Source: Nitrospira sp. (GTDB lineage: Bacteria; Nitrospirota; Nitrospiria; Nitrospirales; Nitrospiraceae). From it: a DNA stretch of 64,000 nucleotides. Under the pieces are notes generated by a model. That model saw only the letters and a list, made by a program, of their open reading frames with translations, was not told where the DNA came from and did not search any database. Location of the stretch: the NCBI GenBank assembly GCA_005239465.1, contig SPAW01000024.1, forward strand, positions 62,001-126,000, given 5' to 3'. The translations under genes were made by a program, and so were the position numbers. Shown here one piece after another: positions 8,476-17,337 of this stretch; positions within the stretch are counted from its first letter, which is position 1, and every line of letters starts with the position of its first letter.

Positions 8476-9486
8476 TTACCTGCGGGTGTAGCGTTTTAGA
8501 GACTGAGCGAGTTGATCAGTGACGATTTTGACCAGCTTAGGAGGTCCGAGCACCTTCGCTTCTTTTCCCCAGCCGAGTACCCACCAGGCAATCTCGTCCA
8601 AGCCGCCGGCGTGAAAGCTGACTTCCACCGATCCATTCTTGAGTTTCTTGGTGCGCTGGGTGGGGTGCCACTGACGTTCTTGCATCAGATGGGCAACGTC
8701 CTGGCGGAACAGGATTCTTACTGCCTGGGGTGATTCCTCAATCAACCCAAACTGCTTGGCATATCGGTCAGTAGCGGAGTACGAAGCCGGGATCTCAAAG
8801 CGTTCTTCGGTCAGCGTGACCTGTTTCATCCGATGCACGGCAAAGAGTCGCTCCTCCCCTGACCTATGGGAATATCCGTGCACATAGAGACCCTGTTCGT
8901 AAAGCACGAGTGCATAGGGATCGACAAGGTAAACCGACGTCTTGTCCGCATACGGCTTCTTATAGGTGAGTTCAATCCTGAGCTGCAGGAGGAGCGCTTT
9001 GCGAAGCTGCCGCAGTAGATCATTCTTTTCTACGTACGACCTTGTCCCTCGTCGAAGCGGCGCAAACACCTGGACAATTCGTTCGAGATGATTGGCGGTA
9101 CTGGGTGACAACGATGCGGCCACTTTGTTAACGACTGCATCTAGGTCTTCCGAGAACGGCGTGCCGCTTAGATGGCTGAGATTTGAGCGAGCCATCTGAA
9201 GGGACATGAGTTCGTACCGGTTCAGCGTGATCGGTGGAAGGCCTTTGTATCCCGGCAACAATTGCCATGCCTTTTCACCTGGATCATCCGTGGAAATCAG
9301 CGGGTGTCCTTCCGCTTCAATTTCTTCTAAGTCTCGTCGTACCTGCCTGGAAGTGACGCAGAAATCTTGAGCCAGTTCCTTGATGATGCAGGCTCGACTC
9401 GCGAGCATTCGTATCATGCGGGCAAGGCGGTCTGCCTGGCTGTAGCGCTTCGGGCGTCTACCCCGTGGGTGATCGGTGGTTGGCAC
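8476..9486 (-). CDS. WYL-domain transcriptional regulator
   Basis: A DeoR-like winged helix-turn-helix (about residues 15-70, with CVTSRQVRRDLEEIEAEG) is followed by a WYL domain (around YLVDPYALVLYEQGLYVHGY and RLFAVHRMKQV) and a C-terminal extension. WYL proteins sense ligands, often nucleic-acid derived, and control DNA repair or defence genes. The frame stays open to 9621, but that overlaps the upstream gene. The GTG at 9486 gives a normal N-terminus and no overlap, so I use it although its ribosome binding site is poor. The gene lies among restriction- and toxin-like genes. Confidence 0.8.
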   Translation of the reverse strand: MPTTDHPRGRRPKRYSQADRLARMIRMLASRACIIKELAQDFCVTSRQVRRDLEEIEAEGHPLISTDDPGEKAWQLLPGYKGLPPITLNRYELMSLQMARSNLSHLSGTPFSEDLDAVVNKVAASLSPSTANHLERIVQVFAPLRRGTRSYVEKNDLLRQLRKALLLQLRIELTYKKPYADKTSVYLVDPYALVLYEQGLYVHGYSHRSGEERLFAVHRMKQVTLTEERFEIPASYSATDRYAKQFGLIEESPQAVRILFRQDVAHLMQERQWHPTQRTKKLKNGSVEVSFHAGGLDEIAWWVLGWGKEAKVLGPPKLVKIVTDQLAQSLKRYTRR

Positions 9487-9529
9487 GATGGGGCGGATTC
9501 TAACACCGAGAAGGAAGGGAGTCGAAGTC

Positions 9530-10066
9530 CTATCGTCTCCCAAGTCCGAGCGTGGTTTTCCACTGCTCGACATACGACCAGTCGATCTGCAGTTGTGTTT
9601 TTCGCGCCTCGATTTTCTCAAGGTCCGCCAGGTCTTGCAGCCGGCCTGCGATCATCTTCATTAACATGAGATCTTCCAACGTGAGGATGGATACAAGCTG
9701 GGCACCCAAAGTTATCTGCTGTTTGCGGGCAAGGGCCGATTGTAGAAAGGCCGAGTCAGCCAAAAGAAAATCGACGACCACTTCTTGCTTGTCGCGCAGT
9801 CCCACGCCCCGCCATATCGAAATACCCTTCATTTTCATAGGTGACGGATGGACGATGGTTGAGCTGAAGACGGAGGATACGAGGGACTGAATCGTTTCCC
9901 GAGACGGAGGATCCAGCAGGATCAGAAGATCAATGTCAGTGGTCGCCCGCGGCTCAACAAGAGCGCTGAATGCCCACCCTCCCGCGAGTGCATACTGGAC
10001 ACCCCGGTGATCGAGTTCGGTAAGAAGATCGGCCAAGGCTTCGGCTAAGAACGACTCGGACGCCAT
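9530..10066 (-). CDS. nucleotidyltransferase-fold protein (AbiEii/toxin-like)
   Basis: A 178-residue protein with the nucleotidyltransferase pattern. ALAGGWAFSAL is the GG motif, TDIDLLILL supplies two Asp, and EVVVDFLLA could supply the third acidic residue. This arrangement is seen in AbiEii-type and DUF6036-type proteins, some of which are toxins. The ATG at 10066 is preferred over one at 10117, since the longer version would run through most of the partner gene. It overlaps the end of the small upstream gene by about 20 bases, suggesting translational coupling. Confidence 0.7.
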   Translation of the reverse strand: MASESFLAEALADLLTELDHRGVQYALAGGWAFSALVEPRATTDIDLLILLDPPSRETIQSLVSSVFSSTIVHPSPMKMKGISIWRGVGLRDKQEVVVDFLLADSAFLQSALARKQQITLGAQLVSILTLEDLMLMKMIAGRLQDLADLEKIEARKTQLQIDWSYVEQWKTTLGLGRR

Positions 10067-10245
10067 GCCTGTTCTTTCGCCAAACGAATTTCGTGCATCA
10101 CGTCCTTCATGGTGCACTCAGGCTTCCGCTGGCGGAGCACCGCAAGCCGCAAGGCCAACGCCAATTCCGTGAGTTCGATGCCCCGGCGCAAATTGGCGGC
10201 CATCCGGTCCTGCTCTGCCTGCCCGTCTTTGGGTCGATTCGACAT
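10045..10245 (-). CDS. small helical protein, possible antitoxin partner
   Basis: A 66-residue, highly charged helical protein starting at the ATG at 10245 (MSNRPKDGQAEQ) and containing IELTELALALRLAVLRQ. Its 3' end overlaps the nucleotidyltransferase-like gene. Size, charge and coupling fit an antitoxin, but no known antitoxin family is recognisable, so the role is inferred from position only. The longer upstream reading of this frame has shadow-type composition and is not included. Confidence 0.55.
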   Translation of the reverse strand: MSNRPKDGQAEQDRMAANLRRGIELTELALALRLAVLRQRKPECTMKDVMHEIRLAKEQAWRPSRS

Positions 10246-10325
10246 ACGCTCGCTGTAAGAAGCACCAATGAAGCTGGAGTGTACTAGACGGTTCGAACCT
10301 GAGCAACCAAGAAGAGGACCGTCGA

Positions 10326-11705
10326 TTACTGGTCCGGCTTGCCTGCTTCTTGTAGTGGCTGCTCTCCCGACCACTTCTTGTGCAGGTACTTCTTGCTCAC
10401 CGTCGTGATGGCAAAGGCGAGGCCGATCGCGATCGGGACAAATACGGCGGCGGCGATATTGGCATTCCCGAGCCATCCCATTTCCTGAAGCCCCTTGAAA
10501 ATGTACCCTCCGAGCCCTGCCACATAGTAGGCAATCACGATGACTGACAACCCTTCGACCGTATGCTGCAGGATGGCTTGGCTCTTCGTCGTCTTGTCCA
10601 CACTTTGCAGAAGCGCAAGGTTCTGGGCTTCTAAGATCAGATCGACACGGGCCCGGATGATCGAAATGATCCCTTCAAATCCCCCTTGTAGCGTTTCGAT
10701 TCGCTTCAGTAATTGCTGATAGCCTTCCGCCACTCCCGTGATGCCGCTGAGGACATAGTCTGAGAAGGGGCGGTAGGATTCCAAGGGCTTCTCCGCTAGC
10801 GATCCGAGGGTCGCATGGACGATCTTGTCGTAGGGCAACGAGGCGGACAGCTCGAAGTGCAACTTGCCCGCGATGCGGTTTGTCTTCAGCAGATCCTGCG
10901 TGAGGCTGTTCAACCATCGCTGCAGGGCCTGCGAGTCCGCATGGCTGATATGGCCGGAGATGATTTCGCGTTGCTTCAGATGCACCTGCTCAAATTTATA
11001 GACCTGATCGATGGCGGCGGAGAACAGCGGCTTTTGCATCAAGAGCAGGTGATAATAGGTCTCGATCCGCACAATGGCATCGACGATGTCTTTCAGATGC
11101 GAGGGATTGGACCTGGACAGCCCGACCGTTACCCAATAGCGTTCCCATGCCTGCTCGTCCGGCGTAAAGCTGGTGACCAGGCTCGTCTCCTCGTCGAGAA
11201 TCCTGCTCCCGTAGAGCACGGGTCCCGGGAGCAGAGACCGCATCCTCTCGCGCGACGGGAGCGCCTCCGCCGTGAGGAGAATATCCAAGCGACAGACTTC
11301 CGTCCCCAACGAGGTCGCCGGAAAGTGATACAGTGGAAATGTGAGCGGGCCGAACGTGACCTCGCTCTTTCCGGGTGAGGGCAAGTGCCAGAGCTGGTAG
11401 TTGTAGTACTCGGTATGGGCCTGCCAGACGACGATCAGTCGATCGCCATTGTCCGCCTCTCGGACCCCATAGCCGAACGTCTCCCGAAGCACTGAGGTCT
11501 TTGCAGGAATCTTGAAGGCCCCCAACAGCGACTGGAATTCCAACCGGCTCGCGGGGCGTTGGGTCGGCGGATCCGCCATGCGGAACGCCTTATAGTGCAC
11601 ATGTGCGGGAGTCCGCAGCCAATCGGTCAGTGGAATCTGCGGTCGCTCATGCAATTTTCTCAACATTGCGTCGGTTCCGGCCTGCGGCGCTTCTGACTGG
11701 TCCAT
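10326..11705 (-). CDS. DUF3422 family membrane protein
   Basis: A 459-residue protein. The N-terminal part has the DUF3422 hallmarks (KLHERPQIPL and VVWQAHTEYYNYQLWHLP), the middle is long and helical, and the C-terminus carries two membrane segments (VIVIAYYVAGLGGYIFKGL and IAAAVFVPIAIGLAFAITTV). The family function is unknown. The ATG at 11705 is chosen because GGAGGAAGAAAG precedes it; nine extra codons upstream lack such a site. It starts 34 bases after the stop of the CsgG/PDZ lipoprotein gene, so they may form an operon. Confidence 0.8.
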   Translation of the reverse strand: MDQSEAPQAGTDAMLRKLHERPQIPLTDWLRTPAHVHYKAFRMADPPTQRPASRLEFQSLLGAFKIPAKTSVLRETFGYGVREADNGDRLIVVWQAHTEYYNYQLWHLPSPGKSEVTFGPLTFPLYHFPATSLGTEVCRLDILLTAEALPSRERMRSLLPGPVLYGSRILDEETSLVTSFTPDEQAWERYWVTVGLSRSNPSHLKDIVDAIVRIETYYHLLLMQKPLFSAAIDQVYKFEQVHLKQREIISGHISHADSQALQRWLNSLTQDLLKTNRIAGKLHFELSASLPYDKIVHATLGSLAEKPLESYRPFSDYVLSGITGVAEGYQQLLKRIETLQGGFEGIISIIRARVDLILEAQNLALLQSVDKTTKSQAILQHTVEGLSVIVIAYYVAGLGGYIFKGLQEMGWLGNANIAAAVFVPIAIGLAFAITTVSKKYLHKKWSGEQPLQEAGKPDQ

Positions 11706-11738
11706 TTTTCTTTCTTCCTCCTTCACAAACATGTCCGG

Positions 11739-12986
11739 TTACAACCCCGGTCGCTTTTCAGCTGTGACCACCACCTCGATAGATTGATCCGCCCGCCTGA
11801 CGTCGAGCTGCAACGTCTGTCCTGCATCGACTTGGCAGAAGCGCTTGGCATCGCGCTCGGTTTTGGCGCTGGTCAACGCCGAGCCGTTGCACCCAACTAC
11901 GAGATCACCGACCTTGAGTCCGGCCTTTTCAGCCGGCAGACCGCTCCGCAATTCCCTCACAACGTAAAATCTACCCGTTTTCTCCTCCTGCAACTCCCAG
12001 TTCACGCCGATGCGCCCCGATCCCAACAGTCCCGTCTGCGAACCGAAGCGGGCGAGAATCCGGTGGACGATCAGACGCGCGGAGCTTTCCGGATTGTCGG
12101 TCGTCGGATCGGTCAAATGCCCTGCTCCGCTGAACAGAAGTACGCCCGTTTCGACATCGATCATCCGCAATGCCAGCGAAACGCTATGCGTGCGCTCCTG
12201 TTCGCGCCGCTCCCATTGCTGAACCTCTCCCACGATGATGGCTTGCGCGCCAAGCAATTTGCCGACCTTCAGAACATTCGCATCGTCAGCATGGGTCAGT
12301 TGAATCACTTGTTCCTTCAGCACTTCATCCAGCTTGGCTCGCTCGACCATGTGGACATCCAGATCCAGCATGAGCGTCGTGACGATGCCTGCCACGCGCG
12401 ACCCGGTTCCTTGAACGCCGGCCGCATCCTCAAAGAGCATGACCGCCATGGTCCGATACCGGTCGATCGTCTCGCGATTGATTGGTCCATTCCCCGACAC
12501 GACGGGCTCAGGCCGAGCCGCATTTCCATTGTGCATTGAAGACACTCCGACCGTTGCGCAGGCGCGCCGTCTCTGTAAAATTGCGACAGGGGGTCCCCAA
12601 GCGCAGAGTTCGTCATTGACGAGGATCACATGCTGCGGATATTCGCGCTGATCGGATACGATGTTCGTGAAGGGATAGATGATGCAGCCCCCGATCCAGA
12701 CGGAGATCGGGCAGTAGCCCAGCTCATATAGCCATTGTTTTCTTGCCGTGAGTGAATACTCCCAGACCAGCATTCGTCCATCATCGCGCAACACACGATC
12801 GGGGCGCCCGATTTCGTCGAGGACTTGTGCTTTGGTCATGGGAACAGCAAGTCGATCCAGCTTGGCCTCCGATTTGATGATCGTGTAGGCCACACCACAG
12901 CCGGACAACAACGCTGAGACCATGATCGTGAGAACCGGTCCAACCACGGTGCGAGGACGCGATAAGCCACTTGAACAGAATCGCAT
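11739..12986 (-). CDS. lipoprotein with CsgG-like and PDZ domains
   Basis: A 415-residue envelope protein. A signal ends in lipobox LLSGC (about residue 30). An SmpA/OmlA-like segment follows (PMTKAQVLDEIGRPDRVL). The middle region resembles CsgG-type outer-membrane proteins (AVMLFEDAAG, VERAKLDEVLKEQ, KLLGAQAIIVGEVQ). The C-terminus has a PDZ-type segment (GLPAEKAGLKVGDLVVGCNG). Such fusions suggest a periplasm-facing scaffold for secretion or lipoprotein traffic, but no substrate is evident. It is probably co-transcribed with the DUF3422 gene. Confidence 0.7.
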   Translation of the reverse strand: MRFCSSGLSRPRTVVGPVLTIMVSALLSGCGVAYTIIKSEAKLDRLAVPMTKAQVLDEIGRPDRVLRDDGRMLVWEYSLTARKQWLYELGYCPISVWIGGCIIYPFTNIVSDQREYPQHVILVNDELCAWGPPVAILQRRRACATVGVSSMHNGNAARPEPVVSGNGPINRETIDRYRTMAVMLFEDAAGVQGTGSRVAGIVTTLMLDLDVHMVERAKLDEVLKEQVIQLTHADDANVLKVGKLLGAQAIIVGEVQQWERREQERTHSVSLALRMIDVETGVLLFSGAGHLTDPTTDNPESSARLIVHRILARFGSQTGLLGSGRIGVNWELQEEKTGRFYVVRELRSGLPAEKAGLKVGDLVVGCNGSALTSAKTERDAKRFCQVDAGQTLQLDVRRADQSIEVVVTAEKRPGL

Positions 12987-13060
12987 GCGGTGAGCGTAAC
13001 ACCCTGCGCGGAAGGCTTCAATGGAGATGTCGAGGAATCAGCGCGAAGAGGACGACGGGG

Positions 13061-13621
13061 TCAATTGCAGGACGGATCGAACGGCATGTCCGCATAAGGC
13101 CGGTAGGAATCGCCGAGCGTGAGAAGAATCTCCCCCCAGACCAGTGCAGGGTCTTTCTCGAACACAAGCTTGGGATCAGCGGGCAGCGTGATCCACGAGC
13201 CGGTTTTCATTTCGTTTTCCAGTTGGCCAGGCCCCCATCCCGAATACCCCAGATAGGCACGGAAGAATTCTTTGGTGCCTGCACCGGTGAGAATGCGCTC
13301 GACCACGCCCATGTCGCCGCCCAGACACACTCCATCAAATACGTGGTGCGCGTTTTCAGGAAACTCGTTGCCCCGATAGAGCAACATGACTTGGTTCGTC
13401 TGCACGGGACCACCCGCATAGAGCACATGGCCAGCCCCTTCGATGATCGGTACGTGCGGCAAGGCCTCGGAAATGGACATGGCGGTCGGACGATTCACGA
13501 CAACACCGAGGGCACCCTCCGGCCCATGCTCGCACAACAGCACGACAGTCTGACGGAAGTTCGGATCGCGCAGACTTGGGGCCGCGATGAGAAAGATGCC
13601 TTTGCCGAGTTGGATGTCCAT
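13061..13621 (-). CDS. YqgE/AlgH (UPF0301) family protein
   Basis: A 186-residue protein matching UPF0301. The start GKGIFLIAAPSLRDPNFRQT is followed by HGPEGALGVVVNRP, then VLYAGGPV and FRAYLGYSGWGPGQLE, all in the canonical order and length. AlgH was linked to alginate regulation in Pseudomonas, but the biochemical role is unknown. The second ATG at 13621 has an AGGA site at suitable distance and is preferred over the one two codons upstream. Confidence 0.9.
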   Translation of the reverse strand: MDIQLGKGIFLIAAPSLRDPNFRQTVVLLCEHGPEGALGVVVNRPTAMSISEALPHVPIIEGAGHVLYAGGPVQTNQVMLLYRGNEFPENAHHVFDGVCLGGDMGVVERILTGAGTKEFFRAYLGYSGWGPGQLENEMKTGSWITLPADPKLVFEKDPALVWGEILLTLGDSYRPYADMPFDPSCN

Positions 13622-13694
13622 ATGCAAATCCTACCGTGCCTGTTGGCCTCATGCAAGCACTGCGGCCAAACCACCACAGAGATTAAACAGGGCG

Positions 13695-14495
13695 TTACGC
13701 CTTATAAAGGGAGGCTCGGCGGTCTCGAAACAGATCGTTGTAGCGATTCAGACTTTTGTTTCGAGCTTCGGCCGGATCAATGTCGACAATCGCAAGATCC
13801 TCCTGGTCACGAGAAGCCCTACACTGAATAGCACCCTTGGGCGTGACAACTTCGCTGTGGCCGATGTAAGTCAGCCGGTCTTTTCCCCCGCGAGCTTCGC
13901 TGCCGATGCGATTGCACGTAATGGCAAAGACCCGATTCTCTAGACACCGGACCGGCATGGAGTCGGGGCAATTCGGCAAGACGAGATTGGACGGATGACA
14001 GATAATGTCGGCCCCTTGCACGGCCAACGAGCGGGCGGCTTCCGGGTAGTACCAATCGAAACAAATCATCACGCCGATCTTCGCCGATCCAATATCCCAT
14101 ACCTGGAATCCGGAATCGCCCGGCGTGAAGAACAGCGTCTCTTCATAAAAGAGATGCGTCTTGCGATAGCAACCCAGAAACCCGGACGGCCCCACGACGA
14201 CAGCAGCGTTGTAGCAACGCGACCCGGCTTTCTCCGGAAGGCCGGCCACGATGTGCATCCGGCGTCGCTCGGCGATCTCCACCAACCGGCGCGTGGTCGG
14301 GCCGTCAGGAACCGGCTCGGCGAGCTGCTGCACCTCTTCCTGGGAGACGAACTGGTACCCTGAAGCGAAGAGTTCCGGCAGCACCATGAGATCGGCCTCT
14401 GCCTGCTCCAACTTGGCCGTCACGGCGTCGAGATTCTTGGCGATTTCGCCGAACTGTGGATCGTATTGGAAATACCCAACTCGCACAGGTGTCAC
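13695..14495 (-). CDS. carbon-nitrogen hydrolase (nitrilase superfamily)
   Basis: A 266-residue amidase of the nitrilase superfamily. The catalytic triad is visible: Glu in VLPELF, Lys in YRKTHLF and Cys in MICFDWYYPE. The second Glu usual in this superfamily could be in YEETLFF. It would hydrolyse a small amide or carbamoyl substrate that cannot be named from sequence. The start is a GTG at 14495. A strong hairpin lies just upstream, separating it from the SmbP-like gene. Confidence 0.88.
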   Translation of the reverse strand: MTPVRVGYFQYDPQFGEIAKNLDAVTAKLEQAEADLMVLPELFASGYQFVSQEEVQQLAEPVPDGPTTRRLVEIAERRRMHIVAGLPEKAGSRCYNAAVVVGPSGFLGCYRKTHLFYEETLFFTPGDSGFQVWDIGSAKIGVMICFDWYYPEAARSLAVQGADIICHPSNLVLPNCPDSMPVRCLENRVFAITCNRIGSEARGGKDRLTYIGHSEVVTPKGAIQCRASRDQEDLAIVDIDPAEARNKSLNRYNDLFRDRRASLYKA

Positions 14496-14514
14496 CCCAC
14501 GTCACGCAAGTGCA

Positions 14515-14548
14515 AGGACGGGCAGGGTTGTTGTCCCCTGCCCGTCCT
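14515..14548. terminator. perfect 13-bp hairpin
   Basis: AGGACGGGCAGGG at 14515-14527 and CCCTGCCCGTCCT at 14536-14548 form a perfect stem with an 8-base loop. It lies downstream of the leftward SmbP-like gene and just before the nitrilase start. There is no T-run on either strand, so it may work as a weak or Rho-assisted terminator, or as an mRNA stabiliser. Confidence 0.55.
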
Positions 14549-14598
14549 AGAAAATCTTCTCCATCAACCGATAGCTGTCAGCTGTTTGCTCTTATACG

Positions 14599-14946
14599 TT
14601 ACTTCACTTCGGACAGATGTGTGAGCGCGCCTTCGGCATGCTGGGTGCCCACGTCAGCGTGACCAGCCTTGCCATGCTCGATGGCTTCTTTGAGATGCTT
14701 AACTCCTTCGTCCAAATGCGGGTTCTTTATCCCTGCCGCTTGAGCATGCTTCAGCGATTCTTCAGCATGTTTTACCAATGCATCGGCATGACCCTGCTTT
14801 CCATGCGCCGCCGCTTCCTTCGCGTGTTCGACAGCTTCAGCGACATGCTTGTTGGCGGCGAGCGCTAAGCCGCTCAGCATCGGCACTCCAACGAGCGCTC
14901 CAACTGCGGCCAACGCGAGTACGCTACGACGGATAGTGATAGTCAT
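14599..14946 (-). CDS. SmbP-like small metal-binding protein
   Basis: A 115-residue exported protein. A signal peptide ends at about GLALAA (residue 30). The mature part is built of repeats such as VEHAKEAAAHGKQGHADA and LKHAQAAG, with a His about every three to four residues along helices. This matches SmbP, the periplasmic copper-binding four-helix protein first described in Nitrosomonas. It probably buffers copper or other metals in the periplasm. The ATG at 14946 follows a GGAGGAGG site; longer upstream readings of the frame are not supported. Confidence 0.8.
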   Translation of the reverse strand: MTITIRRSVLALAAVGALVGVPMLSGLALAANKHVAEAVEHAKEAAAHGKQGHADALVKHAEESLKHAQAAGIKNPHLDEGVKHLKEAIEHGKAGHADVGTQHAEGALTHLSEVK

Positions 14947-15029
14947 ATAGGCCTCCTCCATGGTTAGAAAGCGACATTCACAAGATCGTAAGAAGTCGTA
15001 ATGCACCTTACACAGCGTTCCGCAGCCTG

Positions 15030-15917
15030 TCAATAAGGCCGGGCCGCCTGGTCGAATCCGAGGATCTTTTGGAGCCCTTGAGAATCTTTTTCGACCGGGC
15101 AGGCGAAATCCCGACTCCACTCCCACCATGACCCTGGGTAGTTTCTGATCTTCTGATAGCCCACCAACTTGAGAATGAAATAGAGCCATGCCGATCGAAC
15201 CCCACCGGTACAGTAGCAGATCAGTTCCTGACTGCTCTGGATTCCCTTGTCTTCCAACATCCCCTTGATCACGTCCAGATCCTTGATCGTCGCGTCCTTG
15301 TTTAAGAACCCGTTCCAGGCCACATGCGTCGCCGACGGAATGTGCCCAGGCCGTGGAATGCCGGACACTTCTTTTCCCAGATACTCTTCAAGACTCCGGG
15401 CATCCAAAATTGCGGTGTGCGGATGCGGACGCCGGACGATTTCTTTCAGGTCGTCTTTTGTCATTGCTAGACTCTTCACCGGTTGTGCCTTGAAGGTGCC
15501 CACGGCGGAAGTTACACGCCCATGCTCGAACGGCCGCTTCTCCGCCGACCACTTTACCCACCCACCGTCCAGAATGCGCAGTTTCTTGTGGCCCAGGTAT
15601 TCCAGCATCCAAAACATCCGTCCTTCATCGCCCCAGTTGTCGAACGGATTGGTATAGATGACCACATCGCTGTCTTGGTTGATACCAAGCCGCCTGAGGA
15701 TCTGCTCGATCTGGCTGAGATCCGGATTGAGCAGCCCCTTCGGCACGGCATTCGGATCGCTGTACTCATGCCAGGTGGAATGCACGGCGCCGGGGATATG
15801 CCCGCCGAATTCGTAGGCCGCTTTCCCTCGAACGTCGATGATCACTAACCCAGGTTGCCCCAAGTTCTGTTGCAGCGTGTCGGTATCGATAAGTAACGGG
15901 TGTGTCATGTCGTTCAT
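15030..15917 (-). CDS. sulfurtransferase (two-domain rhodanese)
   Basis: A 295-residue tandem-rhodanese protein of the thiosulfate / 3-mercaptopyruvate sulfurtransferase type. The N-terminal domain (about 8-125) contains VIIDVRGKAAYEFGGHIPGA but no active Cys. The C-terminal domain has the active loop CYCTGGVRS (about residues 240-248) with catalytic Cys. It has no signal peptide, so it is cytoplasmic. Cys followed by TGG rather than GSG leaves the substrate preference open. It lies 22 bases after the five-haem cytochrome gene and is probably in the same unit. Confidence 0.88.
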   Translation of the reverse strand: MNDMTHPLLIDTDTLQQNLGQPGLVIIDVRGKAAYEFGGHIPGAVHSTWHEYSDPNAVPKGLLNPDLSQIEQILRRLGINQDSDVVIYTNPFDNWGDEGRMFWMLEYLGHKKLRILDGGWVKWSAEKRPFEHGRVTSAVGTFKAQPVKSLAMTKDDLKEIVRRPHPHTAILDARSLEEYLGKEVSGIPRPGHIPSATHVAWNGFLNKDATIKDLDVIKGMLEDKGIQSSQELICYCTGGVRSAWLYFILKLVGYQKIRNYPGSWWEWSRDFACPVEKDSQGLQKILGFDQAARPY

Positions 15918-15939
15918 TTATGGGTTGTACAGTCAGCGA

Positions 15940-17337
15940 TCAGCCCTCAGCTCCGGCCTTACAACTTAAGCCATCTGGCTGACGGCTGATGGACTTCGGC
16001 GAGCTCAGGCCCGACTCGACTGAGCTCGCCCGTCGAGAGCCTCTGGGTCGAACGATCGCAGGCCGAGCCTGTCGAGGGGAGCTTGCCGAAGGCAGACGAG
16101 CAGCTGACGCCTGATCGCTCTCGCTCAACGCCGTCGCAAGCGCACCGGAGAGCGGAAACTCTCGCTCGTAAATCACAAATCGGTACGGATCGGTTCCTGT
16201 CAGCCCGTAATTCGCTTGCAGCATCTCGTGCTGCCCATCGGTCAGAATGTGGTACTGCACCCGTGTCTTCAGAATCAAGTCCTCGGCTTGCGCCGGGATT
16301 TGATAGACAAATTGGTATTCACGGCTCGCCAAGGGCAACAGCCGGTTATCATACAATTCTACAATCGCCGGTTGCCAAAGAATCCAACGCCCCATCGTGG
16401 AGGTCTGGTGATCGAGCACGCGCCCCTGCCTATTCTCGACGGAAAACTCGATCGTGAAATGCCGGTCAGGATCACCGGTGGGAATCTTGTGGCCGGCACC
16501 CGCATTGATCATGGTGAGCGTAAAACCCACCCGATCGCCGGGCTTCGGAGATATCGTATCGGCCTTCACCTGAACCGCCACGGCCCGCTTGATCATGTCG
16601 GGATCGTGCCCGCCCCGCCACAGATGTTGCCGGCCCCGGCGGATCGGCCCATTAACGGCCACCGGCCGGTCGATCTCAGGCATGTGGCAACTCTGGCAGA
16701 TAAAGCCCCGCTCCTGCATAAAGAACTTGCCTTCATGCTCTGAATAGGTCCCACAGGGCCCGACGCGATAGAGTTGGGCCGGCCCCGATACGACGTTATG
16801 GCAGCGGTAACAGACCTGGGCCGTACGAAAGTTCGGATCGAACTTGGTTGGATGCGGCGCAGCAGAATCCTCGAAGGGGCCATAGATCACCCCGTCGCGC
16901 ACATGGCAGACGGCGCAGGTGATCGATTCTTTCTGATAGGCCGGGTCGTAATGGGGATTCGGCTCTTCCACAGCTTTCTCGACCCGCCCGCGAGGAATTT
17001 CCTTGATGAGCGTCGGCTGTTGGTTCTCCAGCGGCGTGTGGCAATTCAAACAGACCCAGATATTCTTATCCTTCTTCCAATAGGCCTGGAAGAACGGATC
17101 ATCGTAGGCATGGGCATGGATGCTGGACTTCCATTCGTCGTAGATCTCCCGATGGCATTCGCCGCAGGACTCAGCCTTTAAGCTTGTGAGCCCCTCGGGG
17201 ACTTGTTGAAACGGAATCGCGTGGGCATAGTCGGATCGCAGACCGAAGATCACCACGGGCTTGATCTCGGTGTAGTACAGGTACGTCGCGCCAAGCAGCA
17301 CGACAGCGGCAATGGCGAGTTTGACCCCTCGCTTCAT
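15940..17337 (-). CDS. five-haem c-type cytochrome (c554-like architecture)
   Basis: An exported 465-residue multihaem protein with an N-terminal hydrophobic anchor (IAAVVLLGATYLYY). Five CxxCH sites are seen: CGECH, CLNCH, CAVCH, CYRCH and CQSCH. The first is followed by REIYDEWKSSIHA, as in cytochrome c554-type proteins. The C-terminal half is a beta-rich domain with GAGHKIPTGDP. About the last 55 residues are low-complexity and basic and are encoded by a dispersed palindromic repeat. The start overlaps the stop of the histone-deacetylase-like gene by four bases. It is likely a periplasmic electron carrier or oxidoreductase. Confidence 0.88.
   Translation of the reverse strand: MKRGVKLAIAAVVLLGATYLYYTEIKPVVIFGLRSDYAHAIPFQQVPEGLTSLKAESCGECHREIYDEWKSSIHAHAYDDPFFQAYWKKDKNIWVCLNCHTPLENQQPTLIKEIPRGRVEKAVEEPNPHYDPAYQKESITCAVCHVRDGVIYGPFEDSAAPHPTKFDPNFRTAQVCYRCHNVVSGPAQLYRVGPCGTYSEHEGKFFMQERGFICQSCHMPEIDRPVAVNGPIRRGRQHLWRGGHDPDMIKRAVAVQVKADTISPKPGDRVGFTLTMINAGAGHKIPTGDPDRHFTIEFSVENRQGRVLDHQTSTMGRWILWQPAIVELYDNRLLPLASREYQFVYQIPAQAEDLILKTRVQYHILTDGQHEMLQANYGLTGTDPYRFVIYEREFPLSGALATALSESDQASAARLPSASSPRQARPAIVRPRGSRRASSVESGLSSPKSISRQPDGLSCKAGAEG
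15991..16093. repeat. dispersed palindromic repeat forming the 3' end of the cytochrome gene
   Basis: CGAGCTCAG and CTGAGCTCG form a 9-bp stem within a longer imperfect palindrome that starts CTTCGGCGAGCTCAG and ends near GCTTGCCGAAGG. The sequence CTTCGGCGAGCTCAG recurs at 49624-49638 inside another repeat. The cytochrome reading frame crosses it, giving the Arg/Ser/Pro-rich tail. Confidence 0.7.

Noticed and set aside
10045-10476. 143-codon version of the small partner gene
   Set aside because: The first 77 codons have shadow-like composition and overlap the 3' end of the DUF3422 gene; only the part from 10245 is supported.
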